DNA from: Saprolegnia diclina VS20
Taxonomy: Eukaryota; Oomycota; Saprolegniomycetes; Saprolegniales; Saprolegniaceae
DNA: 64,000 nucleotides
Reading direction: 5' to 3'
Assembly (NCBI RefSeq): GCF_000281045.1
Contig: NW_008246085.1
Location: forward strand, 253,356 to 317,355
Positions 43,117-54,631 of the stretch are shown here, in pieces. The translations under genes and the position numbers were made by a program. Numbering within the stretch: the stretch's first letter is position 1; each line of letters starts with the position of its first letter. The notes under the pieces were generated by a model that saw only the letters and a list, made by a program, of their open reading frames with translations, was not told the DNA's origin and made no database searches.

Positions 43117-44409
43117 GCGAATTCCAAGCATTTCTCTGTACAATCGTCCTTGCAGAACCACCCATTGTTGATCACGTCAGGCATATCCTGCGTGCGCTAA
43201 GCCATGACGGCACTTGCATCGAATATGAGTCATCCGTGGCGCTCCGATGGAGATTGGTTTTCGCATCTCGTCCTAGGAAGCGAGTAGACAGCGAAAAGAA
43301 AAATGTTTTGAAGTGGTTTGGTTGAGACGCTCTCCTACACACGCAGTGTGTGTGGAAGTGTTCCGTCCCATACTGGCGTTGCAATTCGACAGACATGGAA
43401 TCTCCTCTACGGAGCGCCTCACATCGCTTCAATACCGAGTGGCCCCACNNNNNNNNNNNNNNNNNNNNNNNNNNNNNNNNNNNNNNNNNNNNNNNNNNNN
43501 NNNNNNNNNNNNNNNNNNNNNNNNNNNNNNNNNNNNNNNNNNNNNNNNNNNNNNNNNNNNNNNNNNNNNNNNNNNNNNNNNNNNNNNNNNNNNNNNNNNN
43601 NNNNNNNNNNNNNNNNNNNNNNNNNNNNNNNNNNNNNNNNNNNNNNNNNNNNNNNNNNNNNNNNNNNNNNNNNNNNNNNNNNNNNNNNNNNNNNNNNNNN
43701 NNNNNNNNNNNNNNNNNNNNNNNNNNNNNNNNNNNNNNNNNNNNNNNNNNNNNNNNNNNNNNNNNNNNNNNNNNNNNNNNNNNNNNNNNNNNNNNNNNNN
43801 NNNNNNNNNNNNNNNNNNNNNNNNNNNNNNNNNNNNNNNNNNNNNNNNNNNNNNNNNNNNNNNNNNNNNNNNNNNNNNNNNNNNNNNNNNNNNNNNNNNN
43901 NNNNNNNNNNNNNNNNNNNNNNNNNNNNNNNNNNNNNNNNNNNNNNNNNNNNNNNNNNNNNNNNNNNNNNNNNNNNNNNNNNNNNNNNNNNNNNNNNNNN
44001 NNNNNNNNNNNNNNNNNNNNNNNNNNNNNNNNNNNNNNNNNNNNNNNNNNNNNNNNNNNNNNNNNNNNNNNNNNNNNNNNNNNNNNNNNNNNNNNNNNNN
44101 NNNNNNNNNNNNNNNNNNNNNNNNNNNNNNNNNNNNNNNNNNNNNNNNNNNNNNNNNNNNNNNNNNNNNNNNNNNNNNNNNNNNNNNNNNNNNNNNNNNN
44201 NNNNNNNNNNNNNNNNNNNNNNNNNNNNNNNNNNNNNNNNNNNNNNNNNNNNNNNNNNNNNNNNNNNNNNNNNNNNNNNNNNNNNNNNNNNNNNNNNNNN
44301 NNNNNNNNNNNNNNNNNNNNNNNNNNNNNNNNNNNNNNNNNNNNNNTGCAAAACTCGTGTAAGAAGAATGTACATGTAGTTCGGCTAACGTAGCGCGCCG
44401 ATACTTATG
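43117..44409. other. Convergent intergenic region interrupted by an assembly gap
   Basis: 43117-43448 is ordinary sequence after DRC4 with no gene visible. 43449-44346 is 898 unknown bases (N). 44347-44409 is the 3' flank of WDR92. Nothing can be said about the gap content. Long open frames reported across it are artefacts of N translation. Confidence 0.95.
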
Positions 44410-45693
44410 CTAGTACTTGTTTGTCTTGGACACAATGTAGACGCGCACGGTCTGGTCGAGGCACGTGAGCACACAGAGGCCTTCGCGGTCCGGACTAGAC
44501 GCCGTTGTCAGCGCAACCAACGAAGAGAGCGTACCTCCAGTCCATGCTCACGATCGGCTGTGTCGACAGCACGCGCGAATTGAGGAGCTCGACCGTGCCG
44601 CCGACGCCCATGAGGATCCCATCCGGATCTGTTGTTGTCCGCGACGACGGGTAGTGGCTACGTCGATCAAATGAGTACCGAAAGGCGTCCACCCAGCGTA
44701 CTATTTGTAAAGATTGAAGCCGCCGTTGCCGCCGCCGGTCATAAAGAGGTCTCGGTTCTGCGGCAGAAATCGACCTTGCCACACGGTCGACTTGTGCGCC
44801 TGCAATATACTGTGACGTAGGGCGCGTCAGAGCAAACGTACCTTTTCGCTCATGTAGGAAAAGCCCTTGGTCGGGTGGAAGGTGCGGAGGTCGTAGATAC
44901 GGAACTTGGATTCGAGCGTCGTCACGAGAAGCTTGTTCATTTCAATGTCCTTGCGGTCAAACTGGACGCCGACGACGCCGTTCTGGACGTTGGTCTCCCA
45001 CCGCATCGAATTCGTGCGCAAGTCGAACATCTTGACGTCGCCATTGTCATAGCCCGCGACGATGCACCGCTCGTCATCATTGTACGAGTTGCCTAGCCAT
45101 TTGGTCTATATCTTATACATCAGAGAAAGCAGTACCAAAGGCGACCGTCCAACAGTCGCGGACCGCCTCGCCTTCGTCGGGCTCGAGCGACACGACGGGG
45201 TTGGCGACCCGGATGTCCCAGACGCGCACGCAACCTATGCGACTCGTACATCACTAAGAATAGACATCGTCTCTGTACCATCACGACCTCCCGTGACAAT
45301 CTCGGGCGCACCGTAGCCGATGTTCAAGCCGCCGCAGCCCTCGATGCAGTTGATGATCGACTTGTGCGCTTGAGCCGAGTAGACGGGCTCGCTCGGGCGC
45401 TCCAAGTCGAGGACGCTCATGACGCCGGCAAAGTCGCCGCACGCCAAGTGGCGCTCTTCCAGCGACGACGCGCCAAACGTACCGCACTTGATGCCATGCG
45501 GCTTTTCTATCTCGGCGATGGTCTTGAGCTCGCCTTGGTGGAGGCCATAGATCGTGATGGCGCCGGTCGCGCGCGGGTGGATGCCCATGCTCACAAAGCG
45601 CGCCGAGCACGGGATCCAGCGCGCATCGTACGGCGTGTAATTGAGTCCTTTGTTGACGTGCTCGATGACCTGCGGCGCGTCAGTCGTGTCCAT
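44410..45693 (-). CDS. DNAAF10: WDR92/DNAAF10 (Monad), dynein assembly WD40 protein
   Basis: WDR92 works with R2TP-type co-chaperones to assemble axonemal dynein in the cytoplasm. Six minus-strand exons (45693-45279, 45234-45136, 45092-44842, 44799-44702, 44657-44535, 44494-44410) give 356 residues; human WDR92 is about 357. Family sequence is clear throughout: [109 protein letters not shown], and the end [14 protein letters not shown]. The start could be 24 bp upstream at 45717. Confidence 0.95.
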
Positions 45694-46012
45694 CCTGCTT
45701 GGTGTTGGAAAATGCATCCTGAGTTTGTCGAAGATCTGGATGCCGGATACAACATCCGGAGATCCCGCGAAGCTTGAAAGGGCACAGACCTCGCAGCTAC
45801 GATCTTATCGTGTCAACGAAATGCGTCTTGGATGGCGCCAGCGCTATGTCATGGTGCTTGATACTTCGAACTGGTATGTTTGGTGCGGGCGCCTCCGACG
45901 ACGACATGACGTGGCAGAACCGCTGACGAGCAACGCCGATTTGCGTCGATATAAATAGGCGCCGTTTCACGACTCAACCGAAAGCACTTTCTCCTTCGAG
46001 GGTGGTAGCAGC
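45694..46012. other. Divergent promoter region
   Basis: 319 bp between WDR92 (-) and the next plus-strand gene. It probably drives both. GGATGCCGGATACAACATCCGG near 45738-45760 is a short inverted pair around CCGGATA/CATCCGG. No gene is seen. Confidence 0.4.
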
Positions 46013-47475
46013 ATGACGGAGAGCGCGCTGACGCAGCAGCTCGTACGACACCTCGTCTCTACCAGTACGACTCACCGCGTCTACAGGTGCTTCTGCTCCA
46101 GGACATCCATCTGCCCAACACGACCGCGTGGCAGAAGCGCACCACGGTCGTCCACGAGTGGCTGCATGAGAACGCAGCGGCGGGCAACCTCTTAGACGAT
46201 GGCATGGAAGACGTACGAGGCGCTTTCTTCTATCTCGTGTCATGTGTTATTATCCTAGACGATCCTGCGGCAGCTACAGCGCGGCGATCTGTATCCGTCG
46301 GCCCAGGCCCGCTGCTGGCGTCACATTGGTACACTACCCACGCTATTTGCATGGATGCATCGCCAAGTATTGAACTAGTCGGCGAGCTCGTCGAAGTGCC
46401 TTGTGTGCGCAACTTTGAAGCCGACGCGCCCGAGCCGAGCCCGAGCCGAGGCAAGATTCGGGCCGGCAAGGACCTCGTCGTCTTGACCGACGCCGTGCCG
46501 CCCCTCGAAATCGACGGCACGATTGCCAGTCCGCTCGCGCTCGAATCAGAGCTTCCGCTCTCGCAGCGGTCGTCGTCGCAGCCGCCGCCGTCGTCGATGC
46601 AAAAGGAAAAGACATTTTCGACCATGTCGATGATGGAACGGCAGGCCGAGTGGCTCAAGAAGAAGCAAGAAAAAGTCGAAGCCGAAGAGCGCCGGCAGCG
46701 TGAAGAGAAAGAGAAGGAGCTCACGTTCAAGCCCAACCTCATGCGGCGACAGACGTACACCGAACGTCCACCGGAAGTCACAAAACCGCCGTCCGTGACC
46801 AAACAGAGCTCGTTCAACGACAAGATCTTGCAGCGCACGGCGGCCGAGACACGACCTGGCTCCCGCAGCATCGAGAAGCCCAAGTCTTCGGCGCCGTCGA
46901 TCCCAAAGGCCAAGTCTGTGCGTCGAAAGAAGTCGATTGCGAGCACGACGCGCCCGATCGACGCAAAACTTGAAGTCACGTCCGACTTGCTCAACAACAT
47001 GAAGTCGGAGCTCAAGGCCTCCAAGGCTATGAAGCTCGAGGCGGCGACGGCGCCGGCCGACGATGCCTGCGATGACAACGACGGCGACGACGACGACGAC
47101 GAGCCGGCCGAGGACCCTCGGGAAATGACGAATGCAGATGACGACGAAAATCGGCTGCCGCTCGTTCTGTCTGCGTCCAAGACGTCGCTGCTCGACTTCA
47201 AAATCGATTTTTCGGGCGGCGAAAACAAGGCGCGGCTCGTGCTCCAGGACGCGTCGCTCTTTGAGCTCAACTCGATGTACCGCAAGACGGACAAGGGCGC
47301 GCGGCGTGAGGGTATTGCGCTGCAGATGGGGCGCCGCGAGGACAACCACGAAGAGCAGGTCGTGGCCGTCATCTTTGACAAGGAAAAAATGACCGAAGCC
47401 GAGGCACAGCTTTGGTGGACCGAGCACAAACCGCGCTTCTTGGAGCCGACCAACAACCCGAGTAGTGCTACCTAA
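46013..47475 (+). CDS. Unrecognised protein with charged helix and BRX-like C-terminal motif
   Basis: Exons 46013-46042, 46087-46212, 46259-46328 and 46379-47475 give 440 residues. The N-terminal 90 residues look globular (VLLLQDIHLPNTTAWQKR, VVHEWLHENAAAGNLL). A strongly charged helix follows (ERQAEWLKKKQEKVEAEERR), leading to LTFKPNLMRRQTY. The centre is Ser/Lys/Pro-rich, then very acidic. The last 100 residues are again ordered, ending VIFDKEKMTEAEAQLWWTEH then KPRF. That end recalls the WW-E-N-R pattern of BRX-type domains, but I would not assign it. The start is supported by a 10-codon first exon joined in phase. Confidence 0.7.
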
Positions 47476-48472
47476 GTGTCGTCGATGCCATGACGTCGTC
47501 GCGTCAATAGAGTAAATAATATAAGGGTGAAAAGTACTGCTGTATGGTGTTGGCCTCCGTAGCCGCAGAACGCCAACCACGTAACCTCCCACCATCTCTA
47601 CCAGGGCCAAGGTCTTGACTTTGGACGCGCTCATTCAGTTGCACCAGAACCAACTTTTGTCGTTCTTGTCCGTGCGCTGAGCCAAAGATACTCTCACTGG
47701 CATGTCTCTCCCACGCAAACCATACCACTTGGTGTCGCAAGCCGCTCATCGTCGGTCGGTCTGCCATGCGCAAGGAGTGCTGTCAGTCAAACAGTGTACG
47801 AGTGCAAGTGGGGTCGGCCAGGCGGATACACTGCGTCCAGATTGGGACGCCAGCGCCTTCTTGGCCGACCGATCTCTGCTACAAGCTCTACCTGCTCGCA
47901 GCTCCTGCTCCCGATGAATCGACCGCCATGTCGCGATGTTAGGGCGCACCGACTACGACTCGGTCTGCTGCACAACAAGCAAGGCCTCGTCGATCCTTCA
48001 CGAAGCATCCTGCGTGCATCGAGTCGACTTGAGAGATATACGTAGATCTGCGGGGTATTGAGCACATCGGCCGCACTGTGCGCTGCTCGTGAAAGGGCTG
48101 CAAAGGTTGCTTGGAAGCGGTACCAAGTGACAGGATATTAGTACCCGCAGTGTGCGTGGTGGCGGTTGGAGCGTCTATGCAGCGTATCCCACACCGAGAG
48201 TGGCATGGGCACTGACGGCAGTCGCCAGCTCCATGCAGCTGGCGCTGCCACGACCGTTCGAGCGCAATGCGTACTTGCGGCGACGAGTAGCTCGACCACG
48301 TTGTCGCCTCGTATTGCGGTGGTGTGGCCTCGCAACTGCTGCGCGTTGTCACGACAGGCGGCGAAAGTGCAAGTTGGGTGTGACTAGCCGCAGGTGCCCA
48401 AGAGAAACGGGCCGTGAGAAGCGTACTTAAGAGGACGCGCGGCGACGGTGAAGTCACCAGTCGCGGATCATC
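47476..48472. other. 1-kb intergenic region
   Basis: 997 bp between two plus-strand genes. Several frames of 60-90 codons exist on both strands, but none has the local codon bias, a domain or a plausible intron chain. I see no RNA gene or repeat. Confidence 0.45.
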
Positions 48473-49770
48473 ATGAGTGAGTTCGACATCTGCCTGCCGC
48501 CGAGCCCGCTTCTGAAGCTCCATCCGCCGGCGCCGCCGAGTCCGCCCAATGGCCAACCCAACGTCCTGCTCGGCGCCGCGCTGCTCCGCAAGTCCAAGCC
48601 GCTCGTGCTCTTTGAGGTACAACGACATGTGGCGATCTTCCAACAACGTGTGCGGCTAGAACGTTGGCACGGACGCGCTGGCGTTCAAGCCGCCGACGAC
48701 CAAGATGCGCTTCATTGACACACTGCGGTACCACAAGCCGACGCTGGACGAGCGTACGACGTACAACCTCGCCGGGTCCACGGAGCGCCTCAACCTGCAT
48801 ACGCTCAACGACGTAAGCAGCGTTCAATGATACACGCGACCGCATTGGACACACGGTCATGTAGGTGCTCGCGGTCTGTCGGGCGCGCCGGGGCATGCGC
48901 TTCAAGAGTCAGGACATTTGCCGCATCCGCGCCATCACGAGCGAGCTGCAGCTGAGCTACGATGGCCTCAACGTCCTCTTCAAAGCGTTGCCAGTGGGTG
49001 TGAATCGCGTCAAGATTCCTCTCGAGCGGCCAGCGATACGGCCGCCGCTGTCTGTAGAGAACCATGCTGACAACGACAAGGCGGTCATCGAGGCCGCCGC
49101 CGCCTTCCACGAGCGCGCCAATGCCTACGTTGCAACCTTTCTCCGGCTGCAATCACTCGTCGAGACGATCCAGGCGTCCCAGAGCACGCTGCAAGACGTA
49201 ATCGACGACGCCAGCACCGAGACAGACTCAGGTATCCTCGTCGCGCCGTCGATTGACCTAGCGGTGGCATGTAGAGTTCGAGTCCAAAGCTAAGGCGCCA
49301 TTCCCCATGTTCCTCTTTGTCTTGATCCAAAAGTACCGGCGCGAACGGCATGAGATGCCATCGACGCCCTCGATGGCACTGCTCGCGCCGTCGACGCTGC
49401 CGACCCACCCGTGGTGGCCCAATGACGCGCACCCGCCGCTGGACTCGCTCGCCGCGTTCGCCATCTTCCTCGCGTCCAGCTTGATCTACGGCGTCTCGTT
49501 CCACAAGGACGAGCTTGAGGCCATCGCAGTCCTCTTGCAGATCATGTGCGACACGATTGTATATCGCTTGCACTCATTCCTGCGTTCTGTACTAGCAAGT
49601 GCGAGCACGTGGCCAGTACGGAGAGCCTGCGCGTCGAGCTCCTCGGCGACTGCACGGAGCGCACGCTGCGTCTCGCCATCTTCGACTTCCTCGCGACCGT
49701 GCGCGAACTCCGGGCCATTCCCAAGCAGGCCGAGTTGCTCCAGAAGAAGCGTAAGGTCGCGACGCAATAG
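48473..49770 (+). CDS. Unrecognised helical protein, six exons
   Basis: Exons 48473-48616, 48660-48812, 48865-48997, 49058-49231, 49275-49545 and 49596-49770 give 349 residues in phase. The N-terminus is Pro-rich (FDICLPPSPLLKLHPPAPPS). Then RFIDTLRYHKPTLDERTTYN and a mostly helical body (DICRIRAITSELQLSYDGLN, FHERANAYVATFLRLQSLVE). A hydrophobic stretch SLAAFAIFLASSLIYGVSF could be buried or membrane-associated. It ends in a basic helix (AELLQKKRKVATQ). Intron 48998-49057 is 60 bp and in frame, so a 20-residue-longer form is possible. No family recognised. Confidence 0.68.
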
Positions 49771-50197
49771 ACGTAGTATCGACCGGCCTGTCCCGTAGTA
49801 GTATCCGCGCGCCCCATGCAGTGCCCCATGCAGTGCTTCATGCGGCAGGATGCAGCTGCACGTTGCATGAGCTGGCTGCATGAGGACATGAAGAGGAGGT
49901 CCTTGCCCATGTGGGCTGGTGGAAGCGGTGTGGCGAACGTCTTGTTCTTTGCCAGCGTTCTGCGGCGGCTGGACTCTCTCGTGGTCATAGTAGAACCAAG
50001 TGCAGTGTGAGTAACGTTAGGAGCATGTTCGGTGCCGAGATGGGAAAATCCGGCGGGTTGCGCCGAAAAACCGAATAAAAATACGATGCGGGAAGGCGGT
50101 TTCCGGGATATTTAAATACGCGTCGGTAATTGGCCGTGTAACAGGCCAGTGATTGAAGTCACTTTGTCGTCTAAGTGGCCGCGTCGGAGGCAGCAGC
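49771..50197. other. Intergenic region upstream of the myosin gene
   Basis: 427 bp with CCATGCAGTG written twice in a row at about 49815-49835, and TTTAAATACG near 50110. No gene is visible. The right end must hold the myosin promoter. Confidence 0.4.
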
Positions 50198-53100
50198 ATG
50201 GAACGACCGGCCGTCGACGACCTCACGGAGCTCATGGAGCTCAACGAGGACACGATCTTCGGCGCGCTCGAGGCCCGCTTCTACGCCCAGCGCATCTACA
50301 CCAACACGGGCCACATTCTCCTCGCCGTGAACCCGTTCGAACGACTGCCAGGGCTTTATGGCTCGGAGCGCATGGAGACATACGCGAGCTACTACGCGCC
50401 CGACGACAATCGCACTGACGATGGACGAGCAGCACCAGCGCCGCACATCTACCGCGTTGCCGCTACGGCGTACCAGGCCATGATGCGCGGCAAGCTCTCG
50501 GACGCGCCGAGCGACCAGTCCATCTTGATCAGCGGTGAGAGTGGGAGCGGCAAGACCGAGTCCACGAAGCTTCTCATGGAGTACCTCGCACACGTTGGCG
50601 ATGTGCCAGCGCCCGTGCGCATGTCGATGCCCGTCAACACGTCGACGATCAGCGACAAGGTGCTGGACGCCAACATTGTGCTCGAGTCGTTTGGGAATGC
50701 TCGCACACTGCGCAACGACAACTCGAGTCGGTTCGGGAAGCTCATTCAGATGAACTTTGACCACGGCCTCTTGACAAGCGCCTCAATTCAGACGTACCTT
50801 TTGGAGAAAGTCCGTCTCGTGACGCAGTCCAAGGGCGAGCGCAACTACCACATCTTTTACGAGATGCTCATGGGCAGCTCCGAGGTGCAGCTCGCGTCGT
50901 GGCGCCTCATTGCGTCGCCCGAGATGCGCCTCAGCGTCGACGCGCGGCGGCAGCTCATGGCCAACTTTCGATACCTCAACCAGACCGACTGCTACGACCG
51001 GAAAGACCACGCCAACGATGCCCACAACTACAACCAGATGCTCCGTGCCCTTCAGATGATTGGCTTCTCGGCCCACGAGCAGTTGGGCATGCAGGCCCTT
51101 CTTGCCGCGGTTTTGCATCTCGGCAACCTCACATTTCAAGTCGCGCCCAAGGACCACTGCCACGTCGCCCCCTCGAGCCAGGCCGCGCTCGCGGCCGCAG
51201 CGACCTTGCTCTCGCTGCGCGACGCTGGCGCGCTCGAGAAGGCACTGGTGACGCGAACGTTCCGCGTCGCGGCCGAGACCAAAGTGCTTCGGCTCAGCGT
51301 CGACGAGGCCAAGAACACCCGCGACGGGCTCACGAAAGCGCTGTACGGGCGGCTCTTTGAGTGGCTCGTCGGGCGCATGAACGCCTTTCTGCGGCACGAC
51401 GACCGGGCGTCCGGTACGACCTCTTGCCTCTCGCTCAGATCTGATGTCTGACTTCTGATCTAGACAATGCGTCGTCGTTTGGGACGAGTACGAGCCACGC
51501 GGCGTCGAGCTGGATCGGCATCCTCGATATCTTTGGCTTTGAGGTGTTCCCGCTCAACTCGTTTGAGCAGCTCTGCATCAACTTTGCCAACGAAACGCTG
51601 CAGCAGCAGTTCAACTTGCACAACTTCGCCAACGAGCAAGTCGAGTACAAGAAGGAGGGGCTCGCGTGGGACTATGTCGCGTTCACCGACAACAAGGAGT
51701 GCGTCGACCTCTTCTCTGCCAAGCCCTTTGGCCTCTTCTCGCTCATGGACGAAGAGAGCATGCTGGCCAAAGGCACGGACGCGTCGCTCGCGTCCAAGCT
51801 CTACGCCCGCTGCGGCAGCCACGTTCGATTCAGCGCCTCCCGCGTGCAGCAAGGCCGCGGGCTCTTCTCGATCGACCACTACGCCGGCCTCGTCGAGTAC
51901 ACGACCGTTGGCATCCGCGAGAAGAACAAGGACGAGCTGCGCCAGGACATCGTCGACCTCTTCCAGACTGCGACGGCCGAGTCGTCGTTTGCGCGCCTCT
52001 TGTGCGAAGCCGGGCTCACGCACCGCCGCAGCAGCCACGCCACATTGCGCCGGCAAGAGTCCAAGCGACTCAACACGGCGAGCGTCGGCGGGCAATTCAA
52101 GACGCAGCTGCTGCATTTGATGGAGATGCTCAAGCTCACGGCGCCCCACTACGTGCGGTGCATCAAGCCCAACGACGAGGCGGCGGCCCATGTCATGACC
52201 AAGGACCGTGTCGCTGAACAGCTGCGCTGCAATGGTGTCCTCCAAGCCGTTCAAGTCGCGCGCGCCGGCTTTCCCATCCGCATGCTCCACGCCGAGTTCA
52301 TCGGGCGGTACACGGTTGTCGCCCGCGCCAGCGCCCGCCACGCCAACCTCTCGTCGCTCTACGCGGTGATCGACCACTGCCTCCCGCACCTCCCGCTGGC
52401 ATCGCCGCCGGCGGGGCTCGACTTGACGGCGCTCTCCTACGCACGTGGTCTCCAAATCGGCGTCACCAAAGTGTTTTTGCGCGCTGCTAGTTTTGAGCGG
52501 CTCGAGCGCCTCCGCGTCAAATACGTCGCCGCGCACCACCTGTACATTGCGCAGCGCCTACTCGGGTACCTCCACCGACGACGGTACCTTCGGTTTCGCC
52601 ACGCCGTCCTCGTGCTCCAGAATCGATTTCGACGTCGCCGCGCGCGCCACCGCGCTGCCACGATCCTCCAAGCGTTGGGACGCAAGGTCCTCGCCAAGAC
52701 GCACTTTGACCGTCTCAAGCGGTCCGTTATTTATCTCCAGCGCCGCGTCCGCGCCAAGCAGCTGCAGCAACAACAGCAGCACCGACGCACGCCTCTGCGA
52801 CTTGAACTCGAAGGCAGCGACGACGACGACGACGATGACGAAGACGCGTGGCTGGCCAACGTGCCACGCGAGTCGTACAGTGCGCTCTCGCCCATCTCCT
52901 CGTCCGATGACGACGAAGACGTTGTGCGCATGACGTATGTGGCCGCGCCGCTGCACCAGACAGCCCGGTCCTCGGGCATCTACCGGTCGACGGTCAAGCA
53001 GCTGCAGCCGATTCGAAAAGGCCCGGCACCGATCGCCGAGCTCTCGCCGCGTGTGCACCCGCCGCCGCACCCAGTGTCGCCGCCCGACGGTCGCCACACC

Positions 53101-53937
53101 ACGTCGTCGTCGGGCAGTCGTCGCACGACGATGCGGCGCACGACGTTTGCGCTCCGGAAGCTCTCGGTCCTCGAGACGGCCAAGTGGAAGCAGGACCAAG
53201 ACAGCTTTGCGTGCTACCAGTGCAACAAGCGCTTCACGCTCTTTCGCCGGCGGCACCACTGCCGTGTGTGCGGCGAAGTGATTTGCGACAGCTGCTCGAC
53301 GTTTGTGGGGCTCGAGAAGCAGCAGAACGTCCGCGTCTGCGTCTTGTGCAGCACGCTCAACGTCGAAGAACGCGCGCCGACCAACATCACGGTCATGAGC
53401 GACGACGTCTGGCCGCATGCGTGGCCCGAGCCGCCGTACCCGCATGACGAAGACGCGCGGCTGCTCATCGTGCGGCAGCTCCCGCTGCAGACGATGATGG
53501 AGGCGCGCGAGTGGCTCGGGCTGTGCAACGCCGTCCAAGCGCACTTTCGCGCGTCGGTCGCGTACATCTCGATCATTTGCGAAGAAGACCAGTGGGTCAT
53601 CTCGCGCGTCGGGTCGTTCCACACCAAGCTGCCGCGCGAAATGTCGTTTTGCTCGTACACGATCTGCGGCGGGAGCCCGCTGGTCGTCAAGGACGCGACG
53701 CTCGATGCGCGCTTCAAGGAGAGTCCGCTCGTGCAAGGCGGGAAGGGCAAGTTCCGCTTCTACGCCGGCGCGCCGATCGTGTGGACTGTCGAGACGCACA
53801 TTGTGTTTGGCACGATCGCAGTCTTGGACACCAAGCCGCGCAAGGTCGTGACGCCCGAAGACGTGGATTTTATGGCCACCTTGTCGGCGGCCGTGAGCGC
53901 GCGCATGTCCGAGTACCTCCCGCACAGTGTAAAGTAG
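50198..53937 (+). CDS. Myosin motor fused to IQ, FYVE zinc finger and GAF domains
   Basis: Exons 50198-51413 and 51464-53937 across a 50-bp intron give 1229 residues. The myosin head (about 10-780) has P-loop GESGSGKTESTK from residue 113, switch I NDNSSRFGK from 173, and DIFGFE; the actin-binding HYVRCIKPND is intact. IQ-like helices follow (LVLQNRFRRRRARHRAATIL, VIYLQRRVRAKQ). After an acidic/Pro-rich linker there is a FYVE finger (about 980-1050: WKQDQD, RRRHHCRVCGEVIC), which binds PI3P on endosomes. The C-terminal 170 residues resemble a GAF domain (CSYTICGGSPLVVKDATLD, RFYAGAPIV). It is likely an endosomal motor. This combination is known from oomycete-type myosins. Confidence 0.92.
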
Positions 53938-54631
53938 TAAGAGAGGCGCGCTCTTAGTCTGTAGTAGCTCCTTGGCGTAGTAATACTGCACCCAACACAA
54001 CCAAGTCCTTGCCGATCCCGAGCTTCGTCGCTCCATGCAGCCGCGCAGCTTGGCCGTGCACGTTCATGCAGACGAGCACCCATGCACGATCCTTGTACGG
54101 TATGCAGCGTGCACGAGAGCGCGGTGGCTGCCTGCCTCTGCCTGCCTAGACAAGGCGGTGTTGCATGGGCGCGGTCGAGTGGGCCTCGCACCCACTTGGT
54201 CCGAGGCTGTCGCTGCAACTACCTTCAGCCCAGCAACGACGCTGACGCCTGCGATGGCGTGGCCGTCCGTCGGCGTTCTTCAACTTCTGCTTGTATAAAC
54301 ATGGTGCACACGCAGCTGGCGGTCCCACGGCCGCGTCCCACTCCGCCGCCACATAGCGCCTCCAGTGACGTGGAGCTATGGCGCTCCTGGACCCATGTGA
54401 TTCTTGGGGGTCGGTGATGCGAGTCGCCAGGTCGAGTCGCCAGGTCGCCAGCAGCGAGCGACTGGTGCTCACGACGTCGACACCGTCCCATCCTCGTCAA
54501 GGCCCATCGTCGCGCGGCCTGTGAATCTGATCCGGATACCACTGGGACCAGTTTATCCGGCGCTATTTTCTCGCCGTTAATGTCTCAGAACTCGAATTGT
54601 CCGCGGTCCGCGGCCAGACTTGCGCATTGGC
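53938..54631. other. Intergenic region
   Basis: 694 bp between two plus-strand genes. Short direct repeats such as TGCCTGCCTCTGCCTGCCT near 54128 and GTCGCCAGGTCGAGTCGCCAG near 54420 are present. GATCCGGATACC and TTATCCGG occur close to the next start at 54527-54563. No gene is seen. Confidence 0.45.

Noticed and set aside
43313..44393. Long frames spanning 43449-44346
   Set aside because: They consist almost entirely of N and have no sequence content.
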